DNA of 64,000 nucleotides from Pedobacter segetis (lineage in GTDB: Bacteria; Bacteroidota; Bacteroidia; Sphingobacteriales; Sphingobacteriaceae): NCBI RefSeq assembly GCF_016623585.1, contig NZ_JAEHFY010000017.1:1-64000 (forward strand). Direction: 5' to 3'. This document shows positions 53,861 to 63,450 of the stretch, one piece after another (position 1 is the first letter of the stretch; each line of letters begins with the position of its first letter). The notes beneath the pieces are model-generated. The model was not told the DNA's origin and searched no databases. It saw only the letters and a list, made by a program, of their open reading frames with translations. Made by a program: the position numbers and the translations under genes.

Positions 53861-54604
53861 TTGAAAAAAATAATCCTTACACTTTTATTATTTGGAGCGC
53901 TAAAGGCTTATTCTCAGGCTAATTTTAGTAGGATCGGAGTTGGGCTATCCGCTGGGCTTTCTAGTAGTTTTACCGGCCTTAGTTATGGGCCTGGTGGCTC
54001 GATTCCGGGTTTTGCCCCTAAGAAAACTCTTTTCATAAATAAGTCAAATACATTTGGAGGCTCTTTAGATTATTACTTTACGCCCTTTATAACCGCCGGT
54101 TTAGAGTATAACCAAGTACAATTAAAAGGCGGTACAGATAAATATAACAGGGCGTTTGTTTCTAAATTCTCATCAATAGAAATTAGGGGTAATGTTGCGG
54201 TGGGGCAATTCATAGATTTTTCTTATAGTCCGTTTTTATATGCCATAAGAAACGTTAATGCAGGCTTTGGCATAGGTTTTATAGGTGGGTCCAACAATGT
54301 TGCCGATTTTGGCTCAGGTACATTTCCTAGTCGCCAACACCCTAACGATCTGGGTAAAAGTAAATTTAGTGGGGTAGTATCTTTTCCGGCATCTATTGGA
54401 TACAATTTGAACATCTATGATGCTTACCAAGAAACAAGGTTTGTTATTGGGTTTAATTATAAGATGGATTTCACGCTTTCTGATGATATTGATGGGTATG
54501 CCGATGACCCAAGGATTTTCAACAATAAGAATAATGATGTTTACACCACTTTAGGGGTTTCCGTTAAATACCTTTTTGGCCCTAAAGGTTTGTATTATAG
54601 ATAG
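53861..54604 (+). CDS. Outer-membrane beta-barrel-like protein, unknown role
   Basis: No in-frame ATG is seen near the start. TTG 53861 gives a 247-residue protein with a clear signal peptide (KKIILTLLLFGALKAYSQ), so I prefer it to the longer TTG at 53753. The mature part has alternating glycine/hydrophobic strands (GVGLSAGLSSSFTG, FGIGFIGGSNN) typical of small outer-membrane barrels. Specific function not recognised. It is divergent from pepT. Confidence 0.65.
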   Translation: MKKIILTLLLFGALKAYSQANFSRIGVGLSAGLSSSFTGLSYGPGGSIPGFAPKKTLFINKSNTFGGSLDYYFTPFITAGLEYNQVQLKGGTDKYNRAFVSKFSSIEIRGNVAVGQFIDFSYSPFLYAIRNVNAGFGIGFIGGSNNVADFGSGTFPSRQHPNDLGKSKFSGVVSFPASIGYNLNIYDAYQETRFVIGFNYKMDFTLSDDIDGYADDPRIFNNKNNDVYTTLGVSVKYLFGPKGLYYR

Positions 54605-54607
54605 ATT

Positions 54608-54961
54608 ATGAATATTGAAACCCTTAGAACTTATTGTTTAAATAAGTTGGGGGCTACAGAAAGCTTTCCTTTTGGTAACGATACACTTGTTTTTAAGGTT
54701 GCAAATAAAGTTTTTCTTTTAACCAGTTTAGAAAATCCCAATAGTTTTAACGCCAAATGCAATCCAGAAAAAGCAGTATTGCTAAGAGAAAAGTATCCCG
54801 AAATTGTCCCAGGCTACCACATGAACAAAAAGCATTGGAATACTGTTTATTATGATGGTAGTCTTTCTGAAAAGCTTTTAAAAGAACTAGTTGATGATTC
54901 TTATCAATTGGTTTATGAGGGCTTACCGAAAAGTTTAAAACAAGAAATAGAGAATTTATGA
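54608..54961 (+). CDS. MmcQ/YjbR family protein
   Basis: The 117-residue protein matches the MmcQ/YjbR fold family: [64 protein letters not shown] and the C-terminal [11 protein letters not shown]. Some members bind DNA, but the function is not firmly known. Its stop overlaps the phhB start by 4 bases. Confidence 0.87.
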   Translation: MNIETLRTYCLNKLGATESFPFGNDTLVFKVANKVFLLTSLENPNSFNAKCNPEKAVLLREKYPEIVPGYHMNKKHWNTVYYDGSLSEKLLKELVDDSYQLVYEGLPKSLKQEIENL

Positions 54962-55191
54962 GTTGGTTAGAAAAAGACAATAAATTAATTAAAGATTTTA
55001 AGTTCGATGATTTTATAGCCGCTTTCGCATTTATGACAAAAGTGGCAATAGTAGCCGAAAAAATGGGCCATCACCCAGAGTGGAGCAATGTTTACAACAA
55101 AGTATCCATTAAACTTTCTACCCATGATGCAGGCGATATTGTTACAGAAAAAGACCATAAACTGGCGGCAGAAATTGATAAGTTTGCTTAA
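54958..55191 (+). CDS. phhB: 4a-hydroxytetrahydrobiopterin dehydratase
   Basis: The 77-residue protein (short but complete for some bacterial forms) has the active-site pattern [20 protein letters not shown] and [12 protein letters not shown]. It recycles the pterin cofactor after aromatic amino acid hydroxylation. No hydroxylase is in the window. It is co-translated with MmcQ. Confidence 0.88.
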   Translation: MSWLEKDNKLIKDFKFDDFIAAFAFMTKVAIVAEKMGHHPEWSNVYNKVSIKLSTHDAGDIVTEKDHKLAAEIDKFA

Positions 55192-55235
55192 TTCGTCAGT
55201 TTCAAATTTTTTCAAATCTTCATTATTAGCATTTC

Positions 55236-55856
55236 ATGCAAGAAATATTTAATTCCTCTCCAGTATCTTCCTTAATTTTTGTTTTTACCATAGTTACCAG
55301 TATTTATGCTTTCTACAACCCAGAAACTTATGGGAAATTTATGCTACATCCTTATAGCGTAGCGAGGGGGAAAAACGTTTACCAGTTGATTACCAGCGGC
55401 ATGGTGCATAAAGATTGGTCGCATTTGATATTTAATATGCTCTCTTACTACTTTTTTGCTTTTAATTTAGAGCAAACCATAGGGCATTGGCAATTTGCAT
55501 TGCTATATATTTTAAGTTTAATTTTATGCGATCTACCTTCCATATATAAGCATAAAGATAATTTTCATTACCATAGTTTAGGGGCATCTGGGGCAGTTTG
55601 TGCCGTAGTGTTTAGTTTCATTATGTTTTCTCCCTTAACCACGCTGATTATTTTCCCTATCCCTTTCCCTATCCCTGCTGTAATTTACGGTGTTTTATTT
55701 TTGATATATACATCATACGCTGGCAGAAAATCTAATGATGGTATTAACCACGATGCGCATTTTTATGGGGCTTTGGCAGGGGTTTTTATAACACTTGCTT
55801 TATATCCGCAAGCTTTGCAAATATTTGTTGCTAGCGTACAAAACAAATGGTTTTAG
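55236..55856 (+). CDS. Rhomboid family intramembrane serine protease
   Basis: The 206-residue protein has about six membrane helices. The catalytic serine is in LGASGAV (about 117) and the histidine in NHDAHFYGA (about 174). The upstream HxxxN-type motif HLIFNMLSYYFFAF is also present. It cleaves membrane-embedded substrates; the target is unknown. It is followed by nth after 44 bases. Confidence 0.9.
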   Translation: MQEIFNSSPVSSLIFVFTIVTSIYAFYNPETYGKFMLHPYSVARGKNVYQLITSGMVHKDWSHLIFNMLSYYFFAFNLEQTIGHWQFALLYILSLILCDLPSIYKHKDNFHYHSLGASGAVCAVVFSFIMFSPLTTLIIFPIPFPIPAVIYGVLFLIYTSYAGRKSNDGINHDAHFYGALAGVFITLALYPQALQIFVASVQNKWF

Positions 55857-55900
55857 AAAACCATAGTTATGTTAAAGCAAAATAATTTCGTAATCTCATT

Positions 55901-56653
55901 ATGCTAAAAAAAGAACGTTATCAAGCTTTTGTAGAGTATTTTTCTGATAAACAACCCGAAGCAGAAACGGAATTGAATTACTCCAATCCTTTTGAGTTGT
56001 TGATAGCCGTTATACTTTCTGCACAATGTACAGATAAACGCATCAACCAAATCACACCTCAACTATTTGGGCGTTATCCAACAGCAGCGTCTTTAGCAAG
56101 CTCAACACCTGATGAGGTTTTTACCTATATCCGCTCGGTAAGTTATCCAAATAATAAGGCCAAGCATTTAGTGGGCATGGCCAACGTTTTATTAACCCAG
56201 TTTGGTGGAACTGTACCAGAAAGCATCGATGATTTGCAAAAAATGCCTGGCGTTGGACGTAAAACGGCTAATGTAATCGCATCCGTAATTTATAATGCAC
56301 CGGCAATGGCCGTGGATACCCATGTTTTTAGGGTTTCTAATCGCCTAGGGCTAACAACGGCGGCAAAAACTCCGTTAGCGGTAGAAAAACAATTGGTAAA
56401 ATTTCTCCCTCAAGAGAAAATACACATTGCCCACCATTGGTTAATTTTGCATGGGCGATATGTATGTTTAGCCAGAAGCCCGAAATGCGAGATTTGCGCC
56501 ATTAGCCATTTTTGTAAATATTACGAGCAACAAAACACGCCTTCCGCTTTAAAGCGAAAAGAAGAGCGTGAAATTAAAAAGGAAAAACAAAAATCAATCA
56601 AATTAAAAAAGGATAAAATTGCAAAAGAGCTAAAAAAGAGAGCGGTTAAATAA
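55901..56653 (+). CDS. nth: Endonuclease III
   Basis: Nth removes oxidised pyrimidines and nicks abasic sites. The 250-residue protein has the helix-hairpin-helix LQKMPGVGRKTANVIA (catalytic lysine), the catalytic aspartate in AVDTHVFRV and a 4Fe-4S cluster with C-X6-C-X2-C-X5-C spacing at CLARSPKCEICAISHFC. A lysine-rich C-terminal tail (about 215-250) is longer than in E. coli. Confidence 0.95.
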   Translation: MLKKERYQAFVEYFSDKQPEAETELNYSNPFELLIAVILSAQCTDKRINQITPQLFGRYPTAASLASSTPDEVFTYIRSVSYPNNKAKHLVGMANVLLTQFGGTVPESIDDLQKMPGVGRKTANVIASVIYNAPAMAVDTHVFRVSNRLGLTTAAKTPLAVEKQLVKFLPQEKIHIAHHWLILHGRYVCLARSPKCEICAISHFCKYYEQQNTPSALKRKEEREIKKEKQKSIKLKKDKIAKELKKRAVK

Positions 56654-56790
56654 ACCTATTTATTCACATTTATTTGAAATACCAATTGCCTTGTTTAAGT
56701 TTAAAATATAAAATTTTGTTTTACCAATTTTTTTAGCAATTTTGCATCCACAAAATTTGATCATCCTTATAAATACTAAAAATATTATAC

Positions 56791-57819
56791 ATGAGCGGAA
56801 AAGACGATAAAAGCGATAAATTAAAAGCGCTACAATTAACCTTAGATAAATTAGAAAAATCTTATGGTAAAGGCACCGTAATGAAACTAGGGGATGCCCC
56901 AATAGAATCTATGGAATTTATTTCTACGGGTTCTTTAGGTTTGGATATTGCATTGGGGATAGGAGGGGTGCCTAAAGGTAGGGTAATTGAAATTTATGGT
57001 CCAGAATCTTCTGGTAAAACCACATTGGCCACCCATATTATTGCCGAAGCCCAGAAAAAGGGTGGAATTGCAGCTTTTATAGATGCAGAACACGCATTTG
57101 ATCAGTTTTATGCTAAAAAATTAGGGGTCGATATTGAAAATTTGTTGATTTCACAGCCCGATAACGGAGAGCAAGCTTTAGAAATCGCAGATAATTTAAT
57201 CCGTTCTGGTGCTATTGATGTGATCGTTATCGATTCTGTGGCCGCATTGGTGCCAAAGGGAGAGATAGAAGGCGAAATGGGAGATTCTAAAATGGGGCTT
57301 CACGCAAGGTTAATGTCTCAAGCTTTAAGAAAACTGACGGGTACAATTAGTAAAACCAAATGCTGTTGTATTTTCATCAATCAATTGCGTGATAAAATAG
57401 GGGTAATGTTTGGTAGCCCAGAAACTACAACCGGCGGTAACGCCCTAAAATTTTATGCTTCCGTACGTTTGGATATCAGAAGAATTGCTCAAATCAAAGA
57501 TAGCGATGAAGTTTCTGGAAACCGGGTAAAAGTAAAAATTGTTAAAAATAAGGTTGCGCCACCATTTAGGATAGCCGAATTTGATGTGATGTTTGGCCAA
57601 GGGATTTCTAAAGTTGGGGAAATTGTAGATCTAGGTGTTGAGTATGGTATAGTAAAAAAAGCAGGTTCTTGGTTTAGCTACGGAGAAACAAAACTAGGGC
57701 AGGGGAGGGATGCCGTTAAACAATTATTGTTAGATAACCCAGAGCTTTCAGACGAGTTGGAAAGCAAAATAAAAGCAGTTGTTACGGGAGATAACATTAT
57801 TATTGAACCTGAAGATTAA
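56791..57819 (+). CDS. recA: Recombinase RecA
   Basis: The 342-residue protein is a complete RecA with Walker [10 protein letters not shown], Walker [11 protein letters not shown], and the family stretches [19 protein letters not shown] and [17 protein letters not shown]. It drives homologous recombination and the SOS response. It is monocistronic with its own terminator downstream. No LexA-type box could be recognised upstream with confidence. Confidence 0.98.
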   Translation: MSGKDDKSDKLKALQLTLDKLEKSYGKGTVMKLGDAPIESMEFISTGSLGLDIALGIGGVPKGRVIEIYGPESSGKTTLATHIIAEAQKKGGIAAFIDAEHAFDQFYAKKLGVDIENLLISQPDNGEQALEIADNLIRSGAIDVIVIDSVAALVPKGEIEGEMGDSKMGLHARLMSQALRKLTGTISKTKCCCIFINQLRDKIGVMFGSPETTTGGNALKFYASVRLDIRRIAQIKDSDEVSGNRVKVKIVKNKVAPPFRIAEFDVMFGQGISKVGEIVDLGVEYGIVKKAGSWFSYGETKLGQGRDAVKQLLLDNPELSDELESKIKAVVTGDNIIIEPED

Positions 57820-57835
57820 ATATAACTTTACCGTC

Positions 57836-57872
57836 AAAAAAAAGGTGTTGATTTTGTCAGCACCTTTTTTTA
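57836..57872 (+). terminator. Terminator downstream of recA
   Basis: AAAAAGGTGTTGA and TCAGCACCTTTTT form a stem of about 13 bp with one wobble and loop TTTTG, followed by a T run; located 17 bases after the recA stop. Confidence 0.88.
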
Positions 57873-57905
57873 TTTCAACTCAAATGGCTATAATTAATAA
57901 CGTTA

Positions 57906-58352
57906 CTAAGCTATTTGTAATTGATTAGTTCTAATAAAGAATTTTTCAAAATTTACCCTGTTCCCGCCTAACCAATTTAATAACAGAAAAATCCCGTTTC
58001 CCTCTTTTTTATCTTCTGCTATTTCTAAAATAAATTTATCCATTGCAATAGGTATAATGCAATTTGATAGTTTTCTTGCTTCTAAAGAATTTATCCCATA
58101 ATACCTGTTTAAACGATTCGCAAATTTCTTTACCATTATCATAATAATCGTCTCACGTTCAGATTTTCTTCCCTTAAAAACCGTTAAAACATCTTTTGCT
58201 TTCCCAGTCTCCACCTGGTTTTTCAATACATCAACCATTACCCCAGATGCCTCGTTAATTGCGGCTTCTAAAGAATTTTCTGCTATTCCGGCATTTAAGA
58301 AAACATCTTTTTGAGAGCTTTCTTTTACTATCTGATTTAATTTTCCAAACAT
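57906..58352 (-). CDS. Hypothetical protein, DUF937-like
   Basis: The 148-residue protein is mostly helical with no signal peptide. The beginning (MFGKLNQIVKESSQKDVFLN, then AAINEASGVMVDVLKNQV) resembles small Bacteroidota DUF937-like proteins, but the match is by eye and weak. The second half is NRYYGINSLEARKLSN and a C-terminal FLLLNWLGG. Function unknown. It converges with recA. Confidence 0.6.
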   Translation of the reverse strand: MFGKLNQIVKESSQKDVFLNAGIAENSLEAAINEASGVMVDVLKNQVETGKAKDVLTVFKGRKSERETIIMIMVKKFANRLNRYYGINSLEARKLSNCIIPIAMDKFILEIAEDKKEGNGIFLLLNWLGGNRVNFEKFFIRTNQLQIA

Positions 58353-58491
58353 GATAAATGAGGTTAAAGTGTTATTAATATATTTTATACAAAAAAGGCA
58401 ATTAAATATTAAAAAATCAATTTATTGTAATTTTATTTTATAATTTATCAATTTTTATTAAACTGTATTGACAATTTTAAAATTAGGAGCT

Positions 58492-58526
58492 AAAAAAAGG
58501 AACCGATAAAAAGATTCCTTTTTTTA
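58492..58526 (-). terminator. Terminator downstream of the OmpA-family gene
   Basis: AAAAAAAGGAA and TTCCTTTTTTT form an A/T-flanked stem around CCGATAAAAAGA. On the minus strand it follows the OmpA-family stop at 58549. Confidence 0.75.
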
Positions 58527-58548
58527 TTTATATTAAATAAGGATCTAA

Positions 58549-59235
58549 TTAATTAGCGGTTGCTTGTTTTGCCTCTGCTTTCATTTTATCATTGGCAATT
58601 ATCACAATCTCCACCCTTCTGTTTTGTGCCCTTCCAGCATCGGTATCATTAGAAGCAATCGGTTCGGTTTCGCCTTTTCCTTCTGTTTTTAACCTGTTGG
58701 CATCAACACCTTGAGACATTGCATAATTTTTAACAGATGCGGCCCTTTCTTCTGATAATTTCATGTTAAAGGGATCGGAACCTACATTATCTGTATGCCC
58801 TACTACCAAAATATTTGTATTAGGATATTTGTTTAAAGAAGATGCTAAATTGTTGATGTTTTGTTTAGCATCGGCAGATAATGATGCTTTTCCAAATTCA
58901 AACAACAAACCAGAATCAAATTTCACAATAATACCTTCACCCGCAGGTATTACTTGTGCGCCAGGAACCGTTTGTTCAATTTCCTTGGCTTGTTTATCCA
59001 TATTACGGCCAATGTATGCGCCGGCCGTACCACCAATTGCGCCTCCTATTATTGCGCCAACCGCTGTATTACCAGCTTTTTTCCCTATTAATGCGCCTAT
59101 CGTACCCCCTGCAACGGCACCTATACCTGCACCTTTTTGTGTTTTTGTTAATGATTTGCAAGCGGGCATTACAGTAGTAACCCCAAAGGCTACGGCCAAA
59201 CTTAATGCTGTTATTTTTAATTTATTAGTTTTCAT
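58549..59235 (-). CDS. OmpA-family lipoprotein with glycine-zipper region
   Basis: The 228-residue protein has a lipobox (VMPACKSL, cysteine 26), a glycine-zipper region (about 34-75: GAGIGAVAGGTIGALIGKKAG and a second run) and a C-terminal OmpA domain (about 105-215: VVGHTDNVGSDPFNMKLSEERA) that binds peptidoglycan. It resembles the YiaD family. It links outer membrane and cell wall. Confidence 0.9.
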   Translation of the reverse strand: MKTNKLKITALSLAVAFGVTTVMPACKSLTKTQKGAGIGAVAGGTIGALIGKKAGNTAVGAIIGGAIGGTAGAYIGRNMDKQAKEIEQTVPGAQVIPAGEGIIVKFDSGLLFEFGKASLSADAKQNINNLASSLNKYPNTNILVVGHTDNVGSDPFNMKLSEERAASVKNYAMSQGVDANRLKTEGKGETEPIASNDTDAGRAQNRRVEIVIIANDKMKAEAKQATAN

Positions 59236-59304
59236 GACTTACTTTTTGATTTACAATCTATAAACAAAGCAAATGCCAAAAAATCTTATTTGTATTTTTG
59301 TGGG

Positions 59305-60144
59305 ATGATAAAAATGGAAGTAAATAGTATTGCCATATTAGGATGCGGATGGTTAGGATTTCCTTTAGCTATAAAACTGCTTGATAAGAACTATCTGATA
59401 AAAGGATCTACCACTTCTGTAGAAAAATTACCCGTTTTAAAAGAACATTGTATTGCACCTTATTTAGTACGATTGGATCCCGAAAAATTTACCGATGATT
59501 TAACCGATTTCTTAAATGTTGATTTATTGATCATAAATGTACCGCCAGGAAGAAATAAGGATGTACCAGATGATTATGGGTTAAAAATGAAACAATTAGC
59601 TGATAAGGTTACCAAGAGTACCGTAAAGAAATTAATTTTTATTTCTTCTACGTCTGTTTATCCAGAAATTAACCGTATTGTTGATGAAGAGCAACTAGAT
59701 CTGGCAAAGTCTGCCCCTGCTTTGAGGATGTTGGCTGCTGAGGAGATTTTTAATGGGTTAGAAAACATAGAGACTACCGTTATAAGAATGGCGGGCTTAA
59801 TTGGGCCAAATAGGCACCCTGGGAGGTTTTTTGCGGCTAAAGAAAACATACCCGATGGTTTAAACCCCGTTAATCTTATTCATTTGGATGATTGTATTGG
59901 GATGATCTGCCATGTAATAGAAAACGGGTTATGGAAGCAAACTTACAATGGAGTTGCCCCTACGCATCCTTCAAAAACTGATTTTTATGATCTAGCGAGT
60001 TTAAAGCTTTATGGTAAAAACGCCCTGTTTTTAAATGAAAAAGGAGATTTTAAAGTTGTTGATGCAAAAAAAATCATAAAAACAGGTTACCATTTTAAAC
60101 ATCCCGATTTAATGGAATGGCTTTCTCAAACTCCTCAAAGTTAA
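59305..60144 (+). CDS. NAD(P)-dependent epimerase/dehydratase-like SDR (YeeZ-like)
   Basis: The 279-residue protein starts with a Rossmann motif, AILGCGWLGFPLA, and contains IFISSTSVYPE and a RMAGLIGPNRHPGRFFA segment typical of the atypical SDR YeeZ group. No YxxxK pair is obvious, so catalysis is uncertain. I chose ATG 59305; TTG 59290 adds five residues. Its last 50 bases overlap the 3' end of the gene on the other strand. The biological role is unknown. Confidence 0.75.
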   Translation: MIKMEVNSIAILGCGWLGFPLAIKLLDKNYLIKGSTTSVEKLPVLKEHCIAPYLVRLDPEKFTDDLTDFLNVDLLIINVPPGRNKDVPDDYGLKMKQLADKVTKSTVKKLIFISSTSVYPEINRIVDEEQLDLAKSAPALRMLAAEEIFNGLENIETTVIRMAGLIGPNRHPGRFFAAKENIPDGLNPVNLIHLDDCIGMICHVIENGLWKQTYNGVAPTHPSKTDFYDLASLKLYGKNALFLNEKGDFKVVDAKKIIKTGYHFKHPDLMEWLSQTPQS

Positions 60145-60592
60145 ACGTTGCTTTATCCAAAATATCCCAAGTAGAATCTGACAGTAAACGGATGGTAGAA
60201 AGAAAACGGCTAAACTTTTTAGAGCGTCCCCATTCTTGTGGTGCGATCATGCTCACTAAAAAGCTGCCTTTTTCTTCTTTTTCATAAAGATGATAAATTT
60301 GGCCCATTACAGGTTTAAAACGCATTTCTGCTTTATAGATTAGTTCTGATATTTTTAACCTGTCTTCAATTTCTTTTACCTGTTGCATAATAAGTTCTGC
60401 TTGTTTGCGCAGCATGGCAATTTGTTGGTGGGCCTGCATGTGCATAGCTTCTACGGCGTTGGCCCTTATCTTATTTTTATCGATGGGTTTTATTGCAGGA
60501 GAACTAACCGACATTGGGACCGGTGAGAATTTGGCTTCGCCGGTATAATATTCTGTTTCTTGTGCAGGGTCTTTTGTAGAATTAGCTGTCAT
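60095..60592 (-). CDS. DUF2452 domain protein
   Basis: With ATG 60592 the protein is 165 residues and begins MTANSTKDPAQETEYYTGEA; a 42-residue upstream extension would translate dispersed repeat R6 and is rejected. The DUF2452 core is IRANAVEAMHMQAHQQIAML, a helical stretch, and FKPVMGQIYHLYEKEEKGSF then SMIAPQEWG. Function unknown. Its 3' end overlaps the convergent SDR gene by 50 bases. Confidence 0.82.
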   Translation of the reverse strand: MTANSTKDPAQETEYYTGEAKFSPVPMSVSSPAIKPIDKNKIRANAVEAMHMQAHQQIAMLRKQAELIMQQVKEIEDRLKISELIYKAEMRFKPVMGQIYHLYEKEEKGSFLVSMIAPQEWGRSKKFSRFLSTIRLLSDSTWDILDKATFNFEEFEKAIPLNRDV

Positions 60593-60619
60593 GGTTCTTT
60601 TGATAAACATTGTTGATTG

Positions 60620-60730
60620 CTGCGTTAGGAATCTAATCGGCATCTTTTTTTTTTTCATCCAGAGCGGAATATAAGGATTACAAAAAAAGATATACCCGCC
60701 AGCTGGCTGACCTCCCAAACGCCCAAATTA
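60620..60730. repeat. Dispersed intergenic repeat, copy R6 (truncated)
   Basis: The minus strand reads TTTGGGCGTTTGGGAGGTCA, CCAGCTGGCGGGTATATCTT and a T run, matching the first half of R3/R4. The middle and far end are missing or decayed; GCGTTAGGAATC at 60622 may be the remnant of the far end. Confidence 0.65.
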
Positions 60731-60858
60731 TTTTATAAACCATTATTCTGGCTTATGGTTTTTGTTTCATCGTATAAAAAAAACCATTCATAGTGATATA
60801 TTGCAATTGAGCGGTTTTAAGCCGGAACCAAATTTCAAAGTTTTAACTTAGCCATAAG

Positions 60859-61908
60859 ATGTTAGGGATAAAAGATTTTTTTAAATGTTTTTTAAATGGT
60901 TTTAAGCTAGGGCTGATAGTTGCCCTTGTTCTGGTAGTTTTTTACTTGGTTTCTACCAATAAAATTCAATGGACCTACATCGGGGTTACGTTTATGTATA
61001 GTGTTTCTATCGCCACATCTATTTCTTTTCTGATAAAAATGGTGGATAATTACAGGGCAAAATATATCCCGAAGAATATTTATTTTATCTGGGGCCTGTA
61101 CTATTCTGCTGCTTTGGTGGGCATGACGATCGCTACCGAGGCCTGTACTTTTATACTCAAAATTTTTGTTTTACATACCAGTTATGCTGTTTTTTCTGAG
61201 CCTAAACAGCTTTTGATCAATTTATTGATTTCTTTGGTTGTTACTACTATTGTGGGTGTTTACCAAGGCCAAAGAGCAAATTTAGAGGTGCAATTAAAGA
61301 AAAAAGAGCTTGATATAGTAAAGCTTAACCAAATGAAAACCCAAGCAGAGTTGCAATCCCTGCAGTCCCGCATCAACCCTCATTTTTTATATAATTCTTT
61401 AAACAGTATAGCAAGTTTGATCCATATCGATGCGGATAGGGCAGAAGATATGACCTTAAAGCTTTCTAAATTATTTAGGTATAGCATTAATACCCAAAAT
61501 GAAAATCTAACATCAGTAAAAGAAGAGGTAGAAATTGCGAAGACCTATTTAGATATTGAAAAAGTACGTTTTGGCGATCGTATTAATTTTACTATGGATA
61601 TTGCTGATGACACTTTAAATATTTTAATTCCTCGTTTTATTTTACAGCCTTTAATTGAGAATGCGCTAAAACATGGTTTAAAAGATAAAATTGAAGCAGG
61701 GGAACTAACTTTGGTAATATTTAAGCAAGAAAAAGAAATTGTTTTGATGGTTTCTGATAATGGAAAACCTTTCCCCGAAGAATTGAATGCCGGTTATGGG
61801 TTGCAAAGTACCTATGAAAAATTACAACTTTTATATGGCGATAGATATGCGCTGCTGATAAGTAACGAACCTGAAAAATTGATAAAAATCACAATCCCGA
61901 ACGTATGA
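60859..61908 (+). CDS. LytS/YehU-type sensor histidine kinase
   Basis: The 349-residue protein has four membrane helices (about 12-30, 35-58, 72-97, 115-140), a coiled-coil linker and the PF06580 kinase domain with histidine 175 in INPHFLYNSLNSI, then an ATPase region (ENALKHGLKD, SDNGKPFPEE, GYGLQSTYEKL). It overlaps the response-regulator gene by 4 bases (ATGA), the standard LytS/LytTR pair. The signal sensed is unknown. Confidence 0.92.
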   Translation: MLGIKDFFKCFLNGFKLGLIVALVLVVFYLVSTNKIQWTYIGVTFMYSVSIATSISFLIKMVDNYRAKYIPKNIYFIWGLYYSAALVGMTIATEACTFILKIFVLHTSYAVFSEPKQLLINLLISLVVTTIVGVYQGQRANLEVQLKKKELDIVKLNQMKTQAELQSLQSRINPHFLYNSLNSIASLIHIDADRAEDMTLKLSKLFRYSINTQNENLTSVKEEVEIAKTYLDIEKVRFGDRINFTMDIADDTLNILIPRFILQPLIENALKHGLKDKIEAGELTLVIFKQEKEIVLMVSDNGKPFPEELNAGYGLQSTYEKLQLLYGDRYALLISNEPEKLIKITIPNV

Positions 61909-62648
61909 ACATCACTTGTATAATTATTGACGATGAAGAATTGGCTCGCCAAAGGTTAACCAGATTATTAACTCCGTATAAGTTCATAGAAATTATTGCC
62001 GAAGCCAGCAATGGGAAAGAGGGTTTAAAGCTGGTAGAAGAAATGCAGCCCGATATGATTTTTTTGGATATAGAAATGCCAGTAATGAACGGCTTTGAAA
62101 TGCTTTCTAAAATTAAAAAGCAACCAAAAGTGATTTTTACTACCGCTTATGATCAATATGCCATTAAAGCTTTTGAAGAAAATTCTTTAGATTATTTATT
62201 GAAACCAATAGAGAAAGAACGTTTGGAAAAAAGCATGGAAAAGCTGCAAGAAACGCATAAACCGATGGCGTTACCTTTACAACAATTACTAAACGAACTA
62301 AAGCCAAAGAAAGAGATTAAAACTTTAACAGTTAAAATTGGCGATAAGATCCTATTGATTGCCTTAGATAGGATTGTTGCCATTGAGGCAGAAGACAAAT
62401 ATGTTTTTTTACATACCGAAGATGGAAGTAAACACCTTACCGATTTTACCTTGAGTGGTTTAGAAGAAAAGCTTCCCGACGATTTTTGTAGGATCCATAG
62501 GGGTGTAATTATCAATACAAATTTTATAAAGGAGATAAGAAAAAGCTTTAATGGTGCTTTGGTTTTTGTGATGAACAATAAAGAGCAAATTAAATTTACC
62601 AGTAGCCGGGGCAATTCTGAGGCTTTGAGAAAACGTTTTGATATTTAG
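61905..62648 (+). CDS. LytTR-family response regulator
   Basis: The 247-residue protein has a receiver domain with the phospho-acceptor aspartate 55 (MIFLDIEMPVMNG), the conserved threonine and lysine (TTAYDQY, LLKPIE), and a LytTR DNA-binding domain (about 145-247: LIALDRIVAIEAEDKYVFLH, FCRIHRGVIINTNFI). It is the partner of the overlapping histidine kinase and controls transcription of unknown genes. Confidence 0.93.
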   Translation: MNITCIIIDDEELARQRLTRLLTPYKFIEIIAEASNGKEGLKLVEEMQPDMIFLDIEMPVMNGFEMLSKIKKQPKVIFTTAYDQYAIKAFEENSLDYLLKPIEKERLEKSMEKLQETHKPMALPLQQLLNELKPKKEIKTLTVKIGDKILLIALDRIVAIEAEDKYVFLHTEDGSKHLTDFTLSGLEEKLPDDFCRIHRGVIINTNFIKEIRKSFNGALVFVMNNKEQIKFTSSRGNSEALRKRFDI

Positions 62649-62790
62649 TATTTTGGGAAATAATAATATTTTGTCATACTAAACTTGTTTCAGTATCTAA
62701 CTTGCAGGTTAAGCATCATGATAACCATTTTTGATAAGACCCCGAATTCATTTCTGAATGACAAAATATTTTTTTAAGATCAATCAAATT

Positions 62791-63222
62791 TTATTTATAA
62801 TCTGTGGTTACATCTGTGATTTGCCAATTGTTTTTTGCTTTTACTAAGGTTACAAAATCTACTCTTGTAAAGTTTGCATAAACAGAACTTATTTTTACCA
62901 AGCTGTAGTTAGCGGTACTTACTAAAGTTGCAGATTCTACTTTACATTGTTGTACCACATCTTTGTTTTGCTTCATAAAAGCAAGCTCTTCTCTTTTGCC
63001 ATGCGTAACAACTTTCCCATTTCTGGTCATGTTAAATTTTACGTCGTCGGCTAAGATATTGGTCAATTCTTTGTAAGAGCCAGTTTTAATTTTGTTTATA
63101 TAACTGTTTACGCTAAACTGCAGATTGGTTCCTTCTGTTAAGTAGTTTGCTTTTACAAAAGAGCTAAAGCTTACTAATAGTGCCAAAGCTAAAAGGGTGG
63201 TTTTAATGTTTAAATTTTTCAT
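62791..63222 (-). CDS. Secreted NTF2-like (DUF4440/SnoaL-like) protein
   Basis: The 143-residue protein has a signal peptide (ending near SSFVKANY) and a cystatin/NTF2-type domain (SYINKIKTGSYKELTNILADD then GKREELAFMKQN and NWQITDVTTDYK). These small secreted folds have no single function. It is separate from the neighbouring genes. Confidence 0.75.
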   Translation of the reverse strand: MKNLNIKTTLLALALLVSFSSFVKANYLTEGTNLQFSVNSYINKIKTGSYKELTNILADDVKFNMTRNGKVVTHGKREELAFMKQNKDVVQQCKVESATLVSTANYSLVKISSVYANFTRVDFVTLVKAKNNWQITDVTTDYK

Positions 63223-63398
63223 GATTTTTTTAGGGTTTTAATTTTTCTAATTGCTTTTCTAAATAGACGCAGCCATTTAACCAAAAGTTACAGATATTAG
63301 AATTAAATTTTATAATTAACTAAAAAACAGATTATTATATTTTATATTACGAATAATTTTAACCCATACAAGCTTTTTTAAAAACTTATTTTAAACAA

Positions 63399-63428
63399 AA
63401 AAGCCCATGGATTCAATCATGGGCTTTA
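63399..63428 (-). terminator. Terminator for the M16 peptidase gene
   Basis: AAAGCCCATG and CATGGGCTTT form a perfect 10-bp stem around GATTCAAT with a T run on the minus strand, just after the stop at 63451. Confidence 0.9.
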
Positions 63429-63450
63429 TTATTATTTTTGTTTTCTTCAG

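Noticed and set aside
60593-60718. 42-residue N-terminal extension of the DUF2452 protein
   Set aside because: It lies over dispersed repeat R6 and contains no family sequence; ATG 60592 begins the conserved protein.
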